This document shows, piece after piece, positions 1-13,204 of a stretch of 64,000 nucleotides of DNA (positions within the stretch are counted from its first letter, which is position 1; every line of letters begins with the position of its first letter). The notes beneath the pieces were generated by a model, which saw nothing but the letters and a program-made list of their open reading frames with translations, was not told the DNA's origin and ran no database searches. The stretch spans positions 744,001 through 808,000 of the forward strand of contig CATNEN010000025.1 in assembly GCA_950097015.1 (NCBI GenBank), read 5' to 3'. This stretch comes from Macrostomum hystrix (taxonomy: Eukaryota; Platyhelminthes; Macrostomidae). The position numbers and the translations under genes are program-made.

Positions 1-2100
1 AAGAAAGGAAGAGAAAGGAAGAGAAAGGAAGAGAAAGGAAGAGAAAGGGTGAGAAAGGGTGAGAAAGGAAGAGAAATGAAGAGAAAGGAAGAGAAAGGAA
101 GAGAAAGGAAGAGAAAGGGTGAGAAAGGAAGAGAAATGAAGAGAAAGGAAGAGAAAGGGTGAGAAAGGAAGAGAAAGGAAGAGAAAGGGAGAGAAAGGGA
201 GAGAAATGAAGAGAAAGGAAGAGAAAGGAAGAGAAAGGAAGAGAAATGAAGAGAAAGAGTAAGAAAGGAAGAGAAAGGAAGAGAAAGGAAGAGAAAGGAA
301 GAGAAAGGGTGAGAAAGGGTGAGAAAGGAAGAGAAATGAAGAGAAAGGAAGAGAAAGGAAGAGAAAGGAAGAGAAAGGAAGAGAAAGGAAGAGAAAGGGA
401 GAGAAATGAAGAGAAAGGAAGAGAAAAGGTGAGAAAGGAAGAGAAAGGAAGAGAAAGGGAGAGAAAGGGAGAGAAATGAAGAGAAAGGAAGAGAAAGGAA
501 GAGAAAGGAAGAGAAAGAGTAAGAAAGGAAGAGAAAGGAAGAGAAAGGGAGAGAAATGAAGAGAAAGGAAGAGAAAGGGTGAGAAAGGAAGAGAAAGGAA
601 GAGAAAGGAAGAGAAAGGAAGAGAAAGGAAGAGAAAGGAAGAGAAAGGGTGAGAAAGGAATAGAAAGGAAGAGAAAGGAAGAGAAAGTGTGAGAAAGGAA
701 GAGAAAGGGTGAGAAAGGGTGAGAAAGGGAGAGAAAGGAAGAGAAAGAGTGAGAAAGGGAGAGAAAGGAAGAGAAAGGAATAGAAAGGGTGAGAAAGGGA
801 GAGAAAGGAAGAGAAAGGAAGAGAAAGGGTGAGAAAGGAAGAGAAAGAGTGAGAAAGGGAGAGAAAGGAAGAGAAAGGAATAGAAAGGGTGAGAAAGGGA
901 GAGAAAGGAAGAGAAAGGAAGAGAAAGGAAGAGAAAGGAAGAGAAAGGAAGAGAAAGGAAGAGAAAGGGAGAGAAAGGAAGAGAAAGGAAGAGAAAGGGA
1001 GAGAAAGGAAGAGAAAGGAATAGAAAGGGTGAGAAAGGGAGAGAAAGGAAGAGAAAGGAAGAGAAAGGGTGAGAAAGGAAGAGAAAGAGTGAGAAAGGGA
1101 GAGAAAGGAAGAGAAAGGAAGAGAAAGGAAGAGAAAGGAAGAGAAAGGAAGAGAAAGGAAGAGAAAGGAAGAGAAAGGAAGAGAAAGGAAGAGAAAGGAA
1201 GAGAAAGAGTGAGAAAGGAAGAGAAAGAGTGAGAAAGGAAGAGAAAGGAAGAGAAAGGGTGAGAAAGGAAGAGAAAGGGAGAGAAATGAAGAGAAAGGAA
1301 GAGAAAGGAAGAGAAAGAGTGAGAAAGGGAGAGAAAGGAAGAGAAAGGAAGAGAAAGAGTGAGAAAGGAAGAGAAAGGAAGAGAAAGAGTGAGAAAGGGT
1401 GAGAAAGTGTGAGAAAGGAAGAGAAAGGGTGAGAAAGGGAGAGAAAGGAAGAGAAAGAGTGAGAAAGGAAGAGAAAGGAAGAGAAAGGAAGAGAAAGGAA
1501 GAGAAAGGGTAAGAAAGGAAGAGAAAGGGAGAGAAATGAAGAGAAAGGAAGAGAAAGGAAGAGAAAGGAAGAGAAAGAGTGAGAAAGGGAGAGAAAGGAA
1601 GAGAAAGGAAGAGAAAGAGTGAGAAAGGAAGAGAAAGGGTGAGAAAGGAAGAGAAAGGGAGAGAAATGAAGAGAAAGGAAGAGAAAGGAAGAGAAAGGAA
1701 GAGAAAGAGTGAGAAAGGGAGAGAAAGGGAGAGAAAGGAAGAGAAAGGAAGAGAAAGAGTGAGAAAGGGAGAGAAAGGAAGAGAAAGGAAGAGAAAGAGT
1801 GAGAAAGGGAGAGAAAGGAAGAGAAAGGAAGAGAAAGAGTGAGAAAGGGAGAGAAATGAAGAGAAAGGAAGAGAAAGGAAGAGAAAGAGTGAGAAAGGGA
1901 GAGAAAGGAAGAGATAGGAAGAGAAAGAATGAGAAAGGGTGAGAAAGGGTAAGAAAGGAAGAGAAAGGGTGAGAAAGGGTAAGAAAGGAAGAGAAAGGGT
2001 GAGAAAGGGTGAGAGAGGGTGAGAAAGGGTAAGAAAGAATGAGAAAGGGTGAGAAAGGGTAAGAAAGGAAGAGAAAGGGTGAGAAAGGGTGAGAAAGGAA
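1..2100. repeat. 10-bp homopurine tandem array
   Basis: About 210 copies of GAGAAAGGAA run without interruption from the window edge, so the left end of the array is not seen. Variants include GAGAAAGGGT, GAGAAATGAA and GAGAAAGAGT. The plus strand is almost all purine. Open frames inside it (Lys/Arg/Glu-rich) arise because the unit lacks stops, and they are not genes. It ends at GGCATGCTAGCAGG. Confidence 0.97.
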
Positions 2101-2984
2101 GGCATGCTAGCAGGTGGGTAAGTTGTGTATGAAAGGGACATACAGAATGTATATCTTAATCTTGAACTGAGCGGAATCAGAGACTATTACAGATATACGA
2201 GCTAATAGTAAACATTCAGCATCAATTGCATCACGTAATGTTAGAGGTGGGATATACTCACTGTTTTACTATGACAAAATCATATTTATTTCCTACTTTT
2301 TTATGGAAATCGTGTTTTCAAAATCCATCCATCACAATCATGTGACCAAGGATAATAGTGACAAAAATGGCTGACTATGGTAGTCCAGTTCATGAGGGAC
2401 CCGCCAAGTGTTTTTATGACAAGAATGATTTCACCAGGCCAGGTTGAACTGAGTTTGTCGCTCGCTAAGCTCTGTTGGTGTCGTGTTTCCTTCTTGGTTA
2501 GATCAAGCAAGCACGCAGTAAATTATTTTCATTATTCCGTATCGGTACCTGTTACAGGACAAAAAAGGCACAGAAAGGAACAATGATCGAAATCTGAATT
2601 TGGAAGAACAAAAATTTTGACACATTTTTGACGTGCGGTAAACACCCATCGTTTGCGATGTATATTTTCCTTCAACTTTTTTTTACAAAAAAATCTCTTC
2701 TACCCCCTAGGGGCAAGGATTTTATTGTTGCAAAAAAATCGAGATTGCGTAACGATAGTGAAGCCAATTCAATGTTCACACTTTTCACAGATGTCACACC
2801 AACCAAAGTCTGTAGGGAATCTGACTGTTAAAACAAAACTAGCGCAAAATATGAAACTTGATACAATGCTCATTGTTATAAACCAAATGAAAACTTTGAA
2901 ATCAAAACAGCGTAGCTAAAATCTATGAACAAACTCGTTGGAAACATAAAATGAAACTAAAAAATGACATTGATTTAGTACGCA
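2101..2984. other. Non-repetitive AT-rich spacer
   Basis: Single-copy sequence between two arrays. Short open frames of 67-88 codons on both strands show no recognisable domain, no splice structure and no start context worth trusting. I see no gene or RNA here. Confidence 0.6.
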
Positions 2985-5190
2985 AAGTGGCACTGATTCA
3001 GTACACAAAATGGAACTGATTCAGTACACAAAATGGAACTGATTCAGTACACAAAATGGAACTTATTCAGTACACAAAATGGAACTGATTCAGTACACAA
3101 AATGGAACTGATTCAGTACACAAAATGGAACTGATTCAGTACACAAAATGGAACTGATTCAGTACACAAAATGGAACTGATTCAGTACACAAAATGGAAC
3201 TGATTCAGTACACAAAATGGAACTGATTCAGTACACAAAATGGAACTGATTCAGTACACAAAGTGGCACTGATTCAGTACACAAAGTGGAACTGATTCAG
3301 TACACAAAGTGGAACTGATTCAGTACAAATAATGGAACTGATTCAGTACACAAAGTGGCACTGATTCAGTACACAAAGAGGCACTGATTCAGTACACAAA
3401 GTGGCACTGATTCAGTACACAAAGTGGCACTGATTCAGTACACAAAGTGGCACTGATTCAGTACACAAAGAGGCACTGATTCAGTACACAAAGTGGCACT
3501 GATTCAGTACACAAAGTGGCACTGATTCAGTACACAAAGAGGCACTGATTCAGTACACAAAGAGGCACTGATTCAGTACACAAAGTGGCACTGATTCAGT
3601 ACACAAAGTGGCACTGATTCAGTACACAAAGTGGCACTGATTCAGTACACAAAGTGGCACTAATTCAGTACACACTAATTCAGTACACAAAGAGGCACTA
3701 ATTCAGTACACAAAGAGGCACTGATTCAGTACACACTAATTCAGTACACAAAGAGGCACTAATTCAGTACACAAAGAGGCACTGATTCAGTACACAAAGA
3801 GGCACTAATTCAGTACACAAAGAGGCACTAATTCAGTACACAAAGAGGCACTGATTCAGTACACAAAGAGGCACTAATTCAGTACACAAAGAGGCACTGA
3901 TTCAGTACACAAAGTGGCACTGATTCAGTACACACTAATTCAGTACACAAAGAGGCACTAATTCAGTACACAAAGAGGCACTAATTCAGTACACAAAGAG
4001 GCACTGATTCAGTACACAAAGAGGCACTAATTCAGTACACAAAGAGGCACTGATTCAGTACACAAAGTGGCACTGATTCAGTACACACTAATTCAGTACA
4101 CAAAGAGGCACTAATTCAGTACACAAAGAGGCACTAATTCAGTACACAAAGAGGCACTGATTCAGTACACAAAGAGGCACTAATTCAGTACACAAAGAGG
4201 CACTGATTCAGTACACAAAGTGGCACTGATTCAGTACACACTAATTCAGTACACAAAGAGGCACTAATTCAGTACACAAAGAGGCACTGATTCAGTACAC
4301 AAAGAGGCACTAATTCAGTACACAAAGAGGCACTAATTCAGTACACAAAGTGGCACTAATTCAGTACACACTAATTCAGTACACAAAGAGGCACTAATTC
4401 AGTACACAAAGAGGCACTGATTCAGTACACAAAGAGGCACTGATTCAGTACACAAAGAGGCACTAATTCAGTACACAAAGAGGCACTATTTCAGTACACA
4501 AAGAGGCACTGATTCAGTACACAAAGAGGCACTAATTCAGTACACAAAGAGGCACTGATTCAGTACACAAAGTGGCACTGATTCAGTACACACTAATTCA
4601 GTACACAAAGAGGCACTGATTCAGTACACAAAGTGGCACTAATTCAGTACACACTAATTCAGTACACAAAGAGGCACTAATTCAGTACACAAAGTGGCAC
4701 TGATTCAGTACACAAAGTGGCACTGATTCAGTACACAAAGTGGCACTGATTCAGTACACAAAATGGAACGGATTCAGTACACAAAATGGTACTGATTCAG
4801 TACACAAAGTGGCACTGATTCAGTACACAAAGTGGCACTGATTCAGTACACAAAATGGAACTGATTCAGTACACAAAATGGAACTGATTCAGTACACAAA
4901 ATGGAACTGATTCAGTACACAATGTGGCACTGATTCAGTACACAAAATGGAACTGATTCAGTACACAAAATGGAACTGATTCAGTACACAATGTGGCACT
5001 GATTCAGTACACAAAATGGAACTGATTCAGTACACAAAGTGGCACTGATTCAGTACACAAAATGGAACTGATTCAGTACGCAAAGTGGCACTGATTCAGT
5101 ACACAAAGTGGCACTGGTTCAGTACACAAAGTGGCACTGATTCAGTAGACAAAATGGAACTGATTCAGTACAAAAAGTGGCATCGATTCA
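2985..5190. repeat. 23-bp tandem array with 15-bp short units
   Basis: About 95 copies of a 23-bp unit with core ACTGATTCAGTACACAAA followed by rTGGa/c or GAGGC. Two sequence classes are zoned: AAATGGA types sit at both ends, and GTGGC or GAGGC types fill the middle. From about 3660 to 4680, shortened 15-bp units (ACTAATTCAGTACAC) recur at intervals, forming a higher-order repeat. Confidence 0.96.
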
Positions 5191-5194
5191 GAAA

Positions 5195-5800
5195 AAATGC
5201 ATCTTTTAAACACAAACGCCCTAAAAGTAATTTTTTGTCAAGAAACTCGGTGAGATGCGAGGCTGTATAACACTTAAAATCAATAACGTTTTCCTCTTCA
5301 TTTTTTTAACAATGCCAGTTAGACATTTAGCATGCACATGCTTATGCAAGCACATAAATTGCGCAAACTATTAAGAAAATCGAAAGCAAACTAGTAAAGT
5401 GCAAAAGCCTGAATTTTTCGTAAATGCACTTTCCATTACTTATTCTCCTACACCCTGGCACGATGCCAATTAGAAGTCGGAAATTTTTAACTCCACGCTA
5501 GAACGTATTATGCTAAGAAGGCTTAAATATTGAATGCTGATTGAATCAGAACTGTGAGAACTGGATGCTTTGCTTTGATTTAGCTTTTGCCGGCGATGCG
5601 AATTGCTAATTAAACCATTGAGACAGGGAGTGAGGTGGCTGCGGAGCAGCTGGTACGATGAAATTCGATAGAACTACAATTAACATAATTATGGCAACTT
5701 TATAAGGCCTCATTGCTTTGTTCGCTGCATTCTGTGTACACTCCAAAATGTCTTTGTCTTTCAAAGTCATTCTCCTTGCCACCATCTCCCGCAAAATCTC
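5195..5800. other. Spacer between arrays
   Basis: Unique AT-rich sequence. A minus-strand frame (5962 down to 5606) starts in the neighbouring 21-bp array as MSRENEI heptads and continues into about 60 unique residues that include a hydrophobic stretch (VAIIMLIVVLSNFIV). I cannot support it as a gene, because there is no family match and the upstream part is repeat. Confidence 0.4.
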
Positions 5801-5807
5801 ATTCTCT

Positions 5808-5985
5808 CTACTCATGATCTTATTCTCTCTACTCATGATCTCATTCTCTCTACTCATGATCACATTCTCTCTACTCATGATCTCATTCTCTCTACTCATG
5901 ATCTCATTCTCTCTACTCATGATCTCATTCTCTCTACTCATGATCTCATTCTCTCTACTCATGATCTTATTCTCTCTCTCTCTCT
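5808..5985. repeat. 21-bp tandem array
   Basis: About eight copies of a 21-bp unit containing CTCATGATCTCATTCTCTCT. It lies against the larger 20-bp array and shares its TCATGA core, so the two probably have a common origin. On the minus strand the unit reads MSRENEI because 21 is a multiple of three. It ends in a short (CT)n run near 5970-5990. Confidence 0.93.
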
Positions 5986-6049
5986 CTCTCTTCTCAGACG
6001 AATCTCATTCCCCTCATGAGAATCTCATTCTCCTCATAAAAATATCCTT

Positions 6050-9000
6050 ATGAGTATCCCATTCTCCTCATGAGTATCCCATTCTCCTCATGAGTATCCC
6101 ATTCTCCTCATGAGAATCTCATTTTCCTCATGAGTATCCCATTCTCCTCATGAGTATCCCATTCTCCTCATGAGTATCCCATTCTCCTCATGAGTATCCC
6201 ATTCTCCTTATGAGTATCCCATTCTCCTCATGAGTATCCCATTCTCCTCGTGAGTACCCCATTCTGCTCATGAGTATCCTATTCTCCTCATGAGAATCCC
6301 ATTCTCCTCATGAGTATCCCATTCTCCTAATGAGTATCCTATTCTCCTCATGAGAATCCCATTCTCCTCATGAGTATCCCATTCTACTCATGAGTATCCC
6401 ATTCTCCTCATGAGTATCCTATTCTCCTCATGAGTATCCCATTCTCCTCATGAGTATCCCATTCTCCTCATGAGTATCCCATTCTCCTTATGAGTATCCC
6501 ATTCTCCTCATGAGTATCCCATTCTCCTCGTGAGTACCCCATTCTGCTCATGAGTATCCTATTCTCCTCATGAGAATCCCATTCTCCTCATGAGTATCCC
6601 ATTCTCCTCATGAGTATCCTATTCTCCTCATGAGAATCCCATTCTCCTCATGAGTATCCCATTCTCCTCATGAGTATCCTATTCTCCTCATGAGTATCTC
6701 ATTCTCCTCATGAGTATCCCATTCTCCTCATGAGTATCCCATTCTCCTCATGAGTATCCCATTCTCCTTATGAGTATCCCATTCTCCTCATGAGTATCCC
6801 ATTCTCCTCGTGAGTACCCCATTCTGCTCATGAGTATCCTATTCTCCTTATGAGTATCCCATTCTCCTCATGAGTATCCCATTCTCCTCGTGAGTACCCC
6901 ATTCTCCTTATGAGTATCCTATTCTCCTCATGAGAATCCCATTCTCCTTATGAGTATCCCATTCTCCTCATGAGTATCCCATTCTCCTTATGAGTATCCC
7001 ATTCTCCTCATGAGTATCCCATTCTCCTCGTGAGTACCCCATTCTCCTTATGAGTGTCCTATTCTCCTCATGAGAATCCCATTCTCCTCATGAGTATCCC
7101 ATTCTCCTCATGAGTATCCTATTCTCCTCATGAGAATCCCATTCTCCTCATGAGTACCCCATTCTCCTTATGAGTACCCCATTCTCCTCATGAGTATCCC
7201 ATTCTCCTTATGAGTATCCCATTCTCCTCATGAGTATCCCATTCTCCTCGTGAGTACCCCATTCTCCTTATGAGTATCCTATTCTCCTCATGAGAATCCC
7301 ATTCTCCTCATGAGTATCCCATTCTCCTCATGAGTATCCTATTCTCCTCATGAGAATCCCATTCTCCTCATGAGTATCCCATTCTCCTCATGAGTATCCT
7401 ATTCTCCTCATGAGTATCCCATTCTCCTCATGAGTATCCTATTCTCCTCATGAGAATCCCATTCTCCTCATGAGTATCCTATTCTCCTCATGAGTATCCC
7501 ATTCTCCTCATGAGAATCTCATTCTCCTCATGAGTATCCTATTCTCCTCATGAGTATCCCATTCTCCTCATGAGTATCCCATTCTCCTCATGAGAATCTC
7601 ATTTTCCTCATGAGTATCCCATTCTCCTCATGAGTATCCCATTCTCCTCATGAGTATCCTATTCTCCTCATGAGTATCCTATTCTCCTCATGAGAATCCC
7701 ATTCTCCTCATGAGAATCTCATTCTCCTCATGAGTATCCTATTCTCCTCATGAGTATCCCATTCTCCTCATGAGTATCCCATTCTCCTCATGAGAATCTC
7801 ATTTTCCTCATGAGTATCCCATTCTCCTCATGAGTATCCCATTCTCCTCATGAGTATCCTATTCTCCTCATGAGTATCCTATTCTCCTCATGAGAATCCC
7901 ATTCTCCTCATGAGTATCCCATTCTCCTCATGAGTATCCTATTCTCCTCATGAGTATCCCATTCTCCTCATGAGAATCTCATTCTCCTCATGAGTATCCC
8001 ATTCTCCTCATGAGTATCCCATTCTCCTCATGAGAATCTCATTCTCCTCATGAGTATCCTATTCTCCTCATGAGAATCCCATTCTCCTCATGAGTATCCC
8101 ATTCTCCTCATGAGTATCCCATTCTCCTCATGAGTATCCCATTCTCCTCATGAGTATCCCATTCTCCTCATGAGTATCCCATTCTCCTCATGAGTATCCC
8201 ATTCTCCTCATGAGTATCCTATTCTCCTCATGAGAATCCCATTCTCCTCATGAGTATCCTATTCTCCTCATGAGAATCCCATTCTCCTCATGAGTATCCC
8301 ATTCTCCTCATGAGTATCCCATTCTCCTCATGAGTATCCTATTCTCCTCATGAGTATCCCATTCTCCTCATGAGAATCTCATTCTCCTCATGAGTATCCT
8401 ATTCTCCTCATGAGTATCTCATTCTCCTCATGAGTACCCCATTCTGCTCATGAGAATCCCATTCTCCTCATGAGTATCCCATTCTCCTCATGAGTATCCC
8501 ATTCTCCTCATGAGTATCCTATTCTCCTCATGAGTATCCCATTCTCCTCATGAGTATCCCATTCTCCTCATGAGTACCCCATTCTCCTCATGAGTATCCC
8601 ATTCTCCTCATGAGTATCCCATTCTCCTCATGAGTATCCTATTCTCCTCATGAGAATCCCATTCTCCTCATGAGTATCCTATTCTCCTCATGAGAATCCC
8701 ATTCTCCTCATGAGTATCCCATTCTCCTCATGAGTATCCTATTCTCCTCATGAGAATCTCATTTTCCTCATGAGTATCCCATTCTCCTCATGAGTATCCC
8801 ATTCTCCTCATGAGAATCTCATTTTCCTCATGAGTATCCCATTCTCCTCATGAGTATCCCATTCTCCTCATGAGTATCCTATTCTCCTCATGAGTATCCT
8901 ATTCTCCTCATGAGAATCCCATTCTCCTCATGAGTATCCCATTCTCCTCATGAGTATCCTATTCTCCTCATGAGTATCCCATTCTCCTCATGAGAAGCTC

Positions 9001-11866
9001 ATTCTCCTCATGAGTATCCCATTCTCCTCATGAGTATCCCATTCTCCTCATGAGAATCTCATTCTCCTCATGAGTATCCCATTCTCCTCATGAGTATCCC
9101 ATTCTCCTCATGAGTATCCCATTCTCCTCATGAGTATCCCATTCTCCTCATGAGTATCCCATTCTCCTCATGAGAAGCTCATTCTCCTCATGAGAAGCTC
9201 ATTCTTCTCATGAGAATCTCATTCTCCTCATGAGTATCTCATTCTCCTCATGAGAATCTCATTCTCCTCATGAGTATCTCATTCTCCTCATGAGTATCCC
9301 ATTCTCCTCATGAGTATCCCATTCTCCTCATGAGTATCCCATTCTCCTCATGAGTATCCCATTCTCCTCATGAGTATCCCATTCTCCTCATGAGAAGCTC
9401 ATTCTCCTCATGAGAAGTTCATTCTTCTCATGAGAATCTCATTCTCCTCATGAGTATCTCATTCTCCTCATGAGAATCCCATTCTCCTCATGAGTATCCC
9501 ATTCTCCTCATGAGTATCCTATTCTCCTCATGAGTATCCCATTCTCCTCATGAGAATCTCATTCTCCTCATGAGTATCCTATTCTCCTCATGAGTATCCT
9601 ATTCTCCTCATGAGAATCTCATTCTCCTCATGAGTATCCCATTCTCCTCGTGAGTACCCCATTCTGCTCATGAGTATCCTATTCTCCTCATGAGAATCCC
9701 ATTCTCCTCATGAGTATCCCATTCTCCTCATGAGTATCCCATTCTCCTCATGAGTATCCTATTCTCCTCATGAGTATCCCATTCTCCTCATGAGTATCCC
9801 ATTCTCCTCATGAGTACCCCATTCTCCTCATGAGTATCCCATTCTCCTCATGAGTATCCCATTCTCCTCATGAGTATCCTATTCTCCTCATGAGAATCCC
9901 ATTCTCCTCATGAGTATCCTATTCTCCTCATGAGAATCCCATTCTCCTCATGAGTATCCCATTCTCCTCATGAGTATCCCATTCTCCTCATGAGAATCTC
10001 ATTTTCCTCATGAGTATCCCATTCTCCTCATGAGTATCCCATTCTCCTCATGAGTATCCCATTCTCCTCATGAGTATCCTATTCTCCTCATGAGAATCTC
10101 ATTCTCCTCATGAGAATCTCATTCTCCTCATGAGTATCCCATTCTCCTCATGAGTATCCCATTCTCCTCATGAGAATCTCATTCTCCTCATGAGAAGCTC
10201 ATTCTTCTCATGAGAATCTCATTCTCCTCATGAGTATCTCATTCTCCTCATGAGAATCTCATTCTCCTCATGAGTATCCCATTCTGCTCATGAGTATCCT
10301 ATTCTCCTCATGAGAATCTCATTCTCCTCATGAGAATCTCATTCTCCTCATGAGTATCCCATTCTCCTCATGAGTATCCCATTCTCCTCATGAGTATCCC
10401 ATTATACTCATGAGAATCTCATTCTCCTCATGAGAATCTCATTCTCCTCATGAGAAGCTCATTCTCCTCATGAGAATCTCATTCTCCTCATGAGTATCTC
10501 ATTCTCCTCATGAGAATCTCATTCTCCTCATGGGTATCTCATTCTCCTCATGAGAATCTCATTCTCCTCATGAGTATCTCATTCTCCTCATGAGTATCTC
10601 ATTCTCCTCATGAGTATCCCATTCTCCTCATGAGTATCCCATTCTCCTCATGAGAATCTCATTCTCCTCATGAGAAGCTCATTCTTCTCATGAGAATCTC
10701 ATTCTCCTCATGAGTATCTCATTCTCCTCATGAGAATCTCATTCTCCTCATGAGAAGCTCATTCTTCTCATGAGAATCTCATTCTCCTCATGAGTATCTC
10801 ATTCTCCTCATGAGAATCTCATTCTCCTCATGGGTATCTCATTCTCCTCATGAGAATCTCATTCTCCTCATGAGTATCTCATTCTCCTCATGAGTATCTC
10901 ATTCTCCTCATGAGTATCCCATTCTCCTCATGAGTATCCCATTCTCCTCATGAGAATCTCATTCTCCTCATGAGAAGCTCATTCTTCTCATGAGAATCTC
11001 ATTCTCCTCATGAGTATCTCATTCTCCTCATGAGAATCTCATTCTCCTCATGAGTATCCCATTCTGCTCATGAGTATCCTATTCTCCTCATGAGAATCTC
11101 ATTCTCCTCATGAGAATCTCATTCTCCTCATGAGTATCCCATTCTCCTCATGAGTATCCCATTCTCCTCATGAGTATCCCATTATACTCATGAGAATCTC
11201 ATTCTCCTCATGAGAATCTCATTCTCCTCATGAGAAGCTCATTCTTCTCATGAGAATCTCATTCTCCTCATGAGTATCTCATTCTCCTCATGAGAATCTC
11301 ATTCTCCTCATGGGTATCTCATTCTCCTCATGAGAATCTCATTCTCCTCATGAGTATCTCATTCTCCTCATGAGTATCTCATTCTCCTCATGAGTATCCC
11401 ATTCTCCTCATGAGAATCTCATTCTCCTCATGAGAATCTCATTCTCCTCATGAGTATCCCATTCTCCTCATGAGTATCCCATTCTCCTCATGAGTATCCC
11501 ATTCTCCTCATGAGTATCCCATTATACTCATGAGTATCTCATTCTCCTCATGAGAATCTCATTCTCCTCATGAGAATCTCATTCTCCTCATGAGTATCCC
11601 ATTCTCCTCATGAGTATCCCATTCTCCTCATGAGTATCCCATTATACTCATGAGAATCTCATTCTCCTCATGAGAATCTCATTCTCCTCATGAGAAGCTC
11701 ATTCTTCTCATGAGAATCTCATTCTCCTCATGAGTATCTCATTCTCCTCATGAGAATCTCATTCTCCTCATGGGTATCTCATTCTCCTCATGAGAATCTC
11801 ATTCTCCTCATGAGTATCTCATTCTCCTCATGAGTATCTCATTCTCCTCATGAGAATCTCATTCTC
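6050..11866. repeat. 20-bp satellite, about 290 copies
   Basis: The unit ATTCTCCTCATGAGTATCCC repeats for 5.8 kb with almost no length change. Each unit carries the 8-bp palindrome CTCATGAG. Variants (TATCCT, AATCTC, AAGCTC, TACCCC, ATTATACTC, TGGGTATCTC) are arranged in higher-order blocks. For example, the GTGAGTACCCCATTCTGCTC variant recurs at about 6250, 6530 and 6810 (280 bp), and ATTATACTC recurs near 10400, 11180, 11520 and 11640. Confidence 0.97.
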
Positions 11867-11867
11867 C

Positions 11868-12535
11868 GCAACCTTTGAAATTATTTTATCATTGAGACTT
11901 TTTCGAGTTCCATATAGACTATGACACATCAAATCGATTGTTTCAGTTGTTTAACAATCAGTTGTTTTCAGTATTTTAATGCCTCGAATCTAGGAAAAAG
12001 TGGTTGACAATCGCTTTCAGTCACAAAGTTCGAAGTTGGAATTCGATTTGTTTTTGCTTGTCAAACATTCTCATGCTCCTAAATGATGCATCACCAGTTT
12101 GATTGTCAGTTGCATTGTCTGGTTCTGATGTCACTTTTAAAAAAGGAGAAAAAAATCACGGATTGCCTGTAAATGCGAGATATTCCGAAGTCTCATGTTC
12201 CAAAGCACTGATTTGCAACGATTAAAATCAAAGAATCAAGGAAGGCATTGTTTGATGTTGCTCAAATTTATTGAGCAATTTATCTAAGATTGAACGCTTT
12301 TAGATTCTTTAAAAAGATAAATTTTCGTATTTCTGTTAACTATTGAACGCTCCTGTTGTGAAGGTCAAAGCAATTTTAATAGCCTAGTTTTATTATTTCT
12401 TAATCAATCGAAGGACTATGCAGGCTCAAAAATATTTGGGCAAGTAGCACTACAAAAAATAAACAGCTGTGTTGTTGATTCTTGTACTATTGGTTCCTTT
12501 TGGTTAACTTATAAGAGGCTTCCCCATCTATTCTC
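11868..12535. other. Unique AT-rich spacer
   Basis: Non-repetitive sequence with scattered stops in all frames. I see no gene, RNA or transposon termini. Confidence 0.55.
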
Positions 12536-13195
12536 TAGCCTACCTCATCTCTCCCTGTCTCATCTCTCCCCTACCTCATCTTTCCCCTACCTCATCTCCC
12601 CCTGTCTCATGTCAATGCTACCTCATCTTTCCCCTACCTCATCTCCCCTGTCTCATCTCTCCCCTACCTCATCTTTCCCCTACCTCATCTCCCCTGTCTC
12701 ATCTCTCCCCTACCTCATCTTTCCCCTACCTCATCTCCCCCTGTCTCATGTCAATGCTACCTCATCTTTCCCCTACCTCATCTCCCCTGTCTCATGTCAA
12801 TGCTACCTCATCTTTCCCCTACCTCATCTCCCCCTGTCTCATGTCAATGCTACCTCATCTTTCCCCTAACTCATCTCCCCCTGTCTCATGTCAATGCTAC
12901 CTCATCTTTCCCCTACCTCATCTCCCCTGTCTCATGTCAATGCAACCTCATCTTTCCCGTCTCTTATTTCCTCCATCTCATCTCTCTGTTGTCTCATCTC
13001 TCTGTTGTCTCATTTCTCTGTTGTCTCATCTCTCTGTTGTCTCATCTCTCTGTTGTCTCATCTCTCTGTTGTCTCATCTCTCTGTTGTCTCATCTCTCTG
13101 TTGTCTCATCTCTCTGTTGTCTTATCTCTCTGTTGTCTCATCTCTCTGTTGTCTCATCTCTCCCTTGTGTCATCTCTCCCCTGTCTCATCTGTCG
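12536..13195. repeat. Pyrimidine-rich compound array (two units)
   Basis: The first part (12536-12965) mixes CCCCTACCTCATCTTT, CCCCTGTCTCATCTCT and CTGTCTCATGTCAATG elements. The second part (12968-13160) is a regular 14-bp TCTCTGTTGTCTCA array of about 13 copies. Both contain the TCTCATCTCT theme also seen at 21.2 kb. The open frames in it lack stops only because of composition. Confidence 0.93.
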
Positions 13196-13204
13196 CCTTA
13201 TAAA

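Noticed and set aside
246-1842. Lys/Arg/Glu-rich open frames in the 10-bp array
   Set aside because: They follow from a stop-free unit; no unique sequence or start context.
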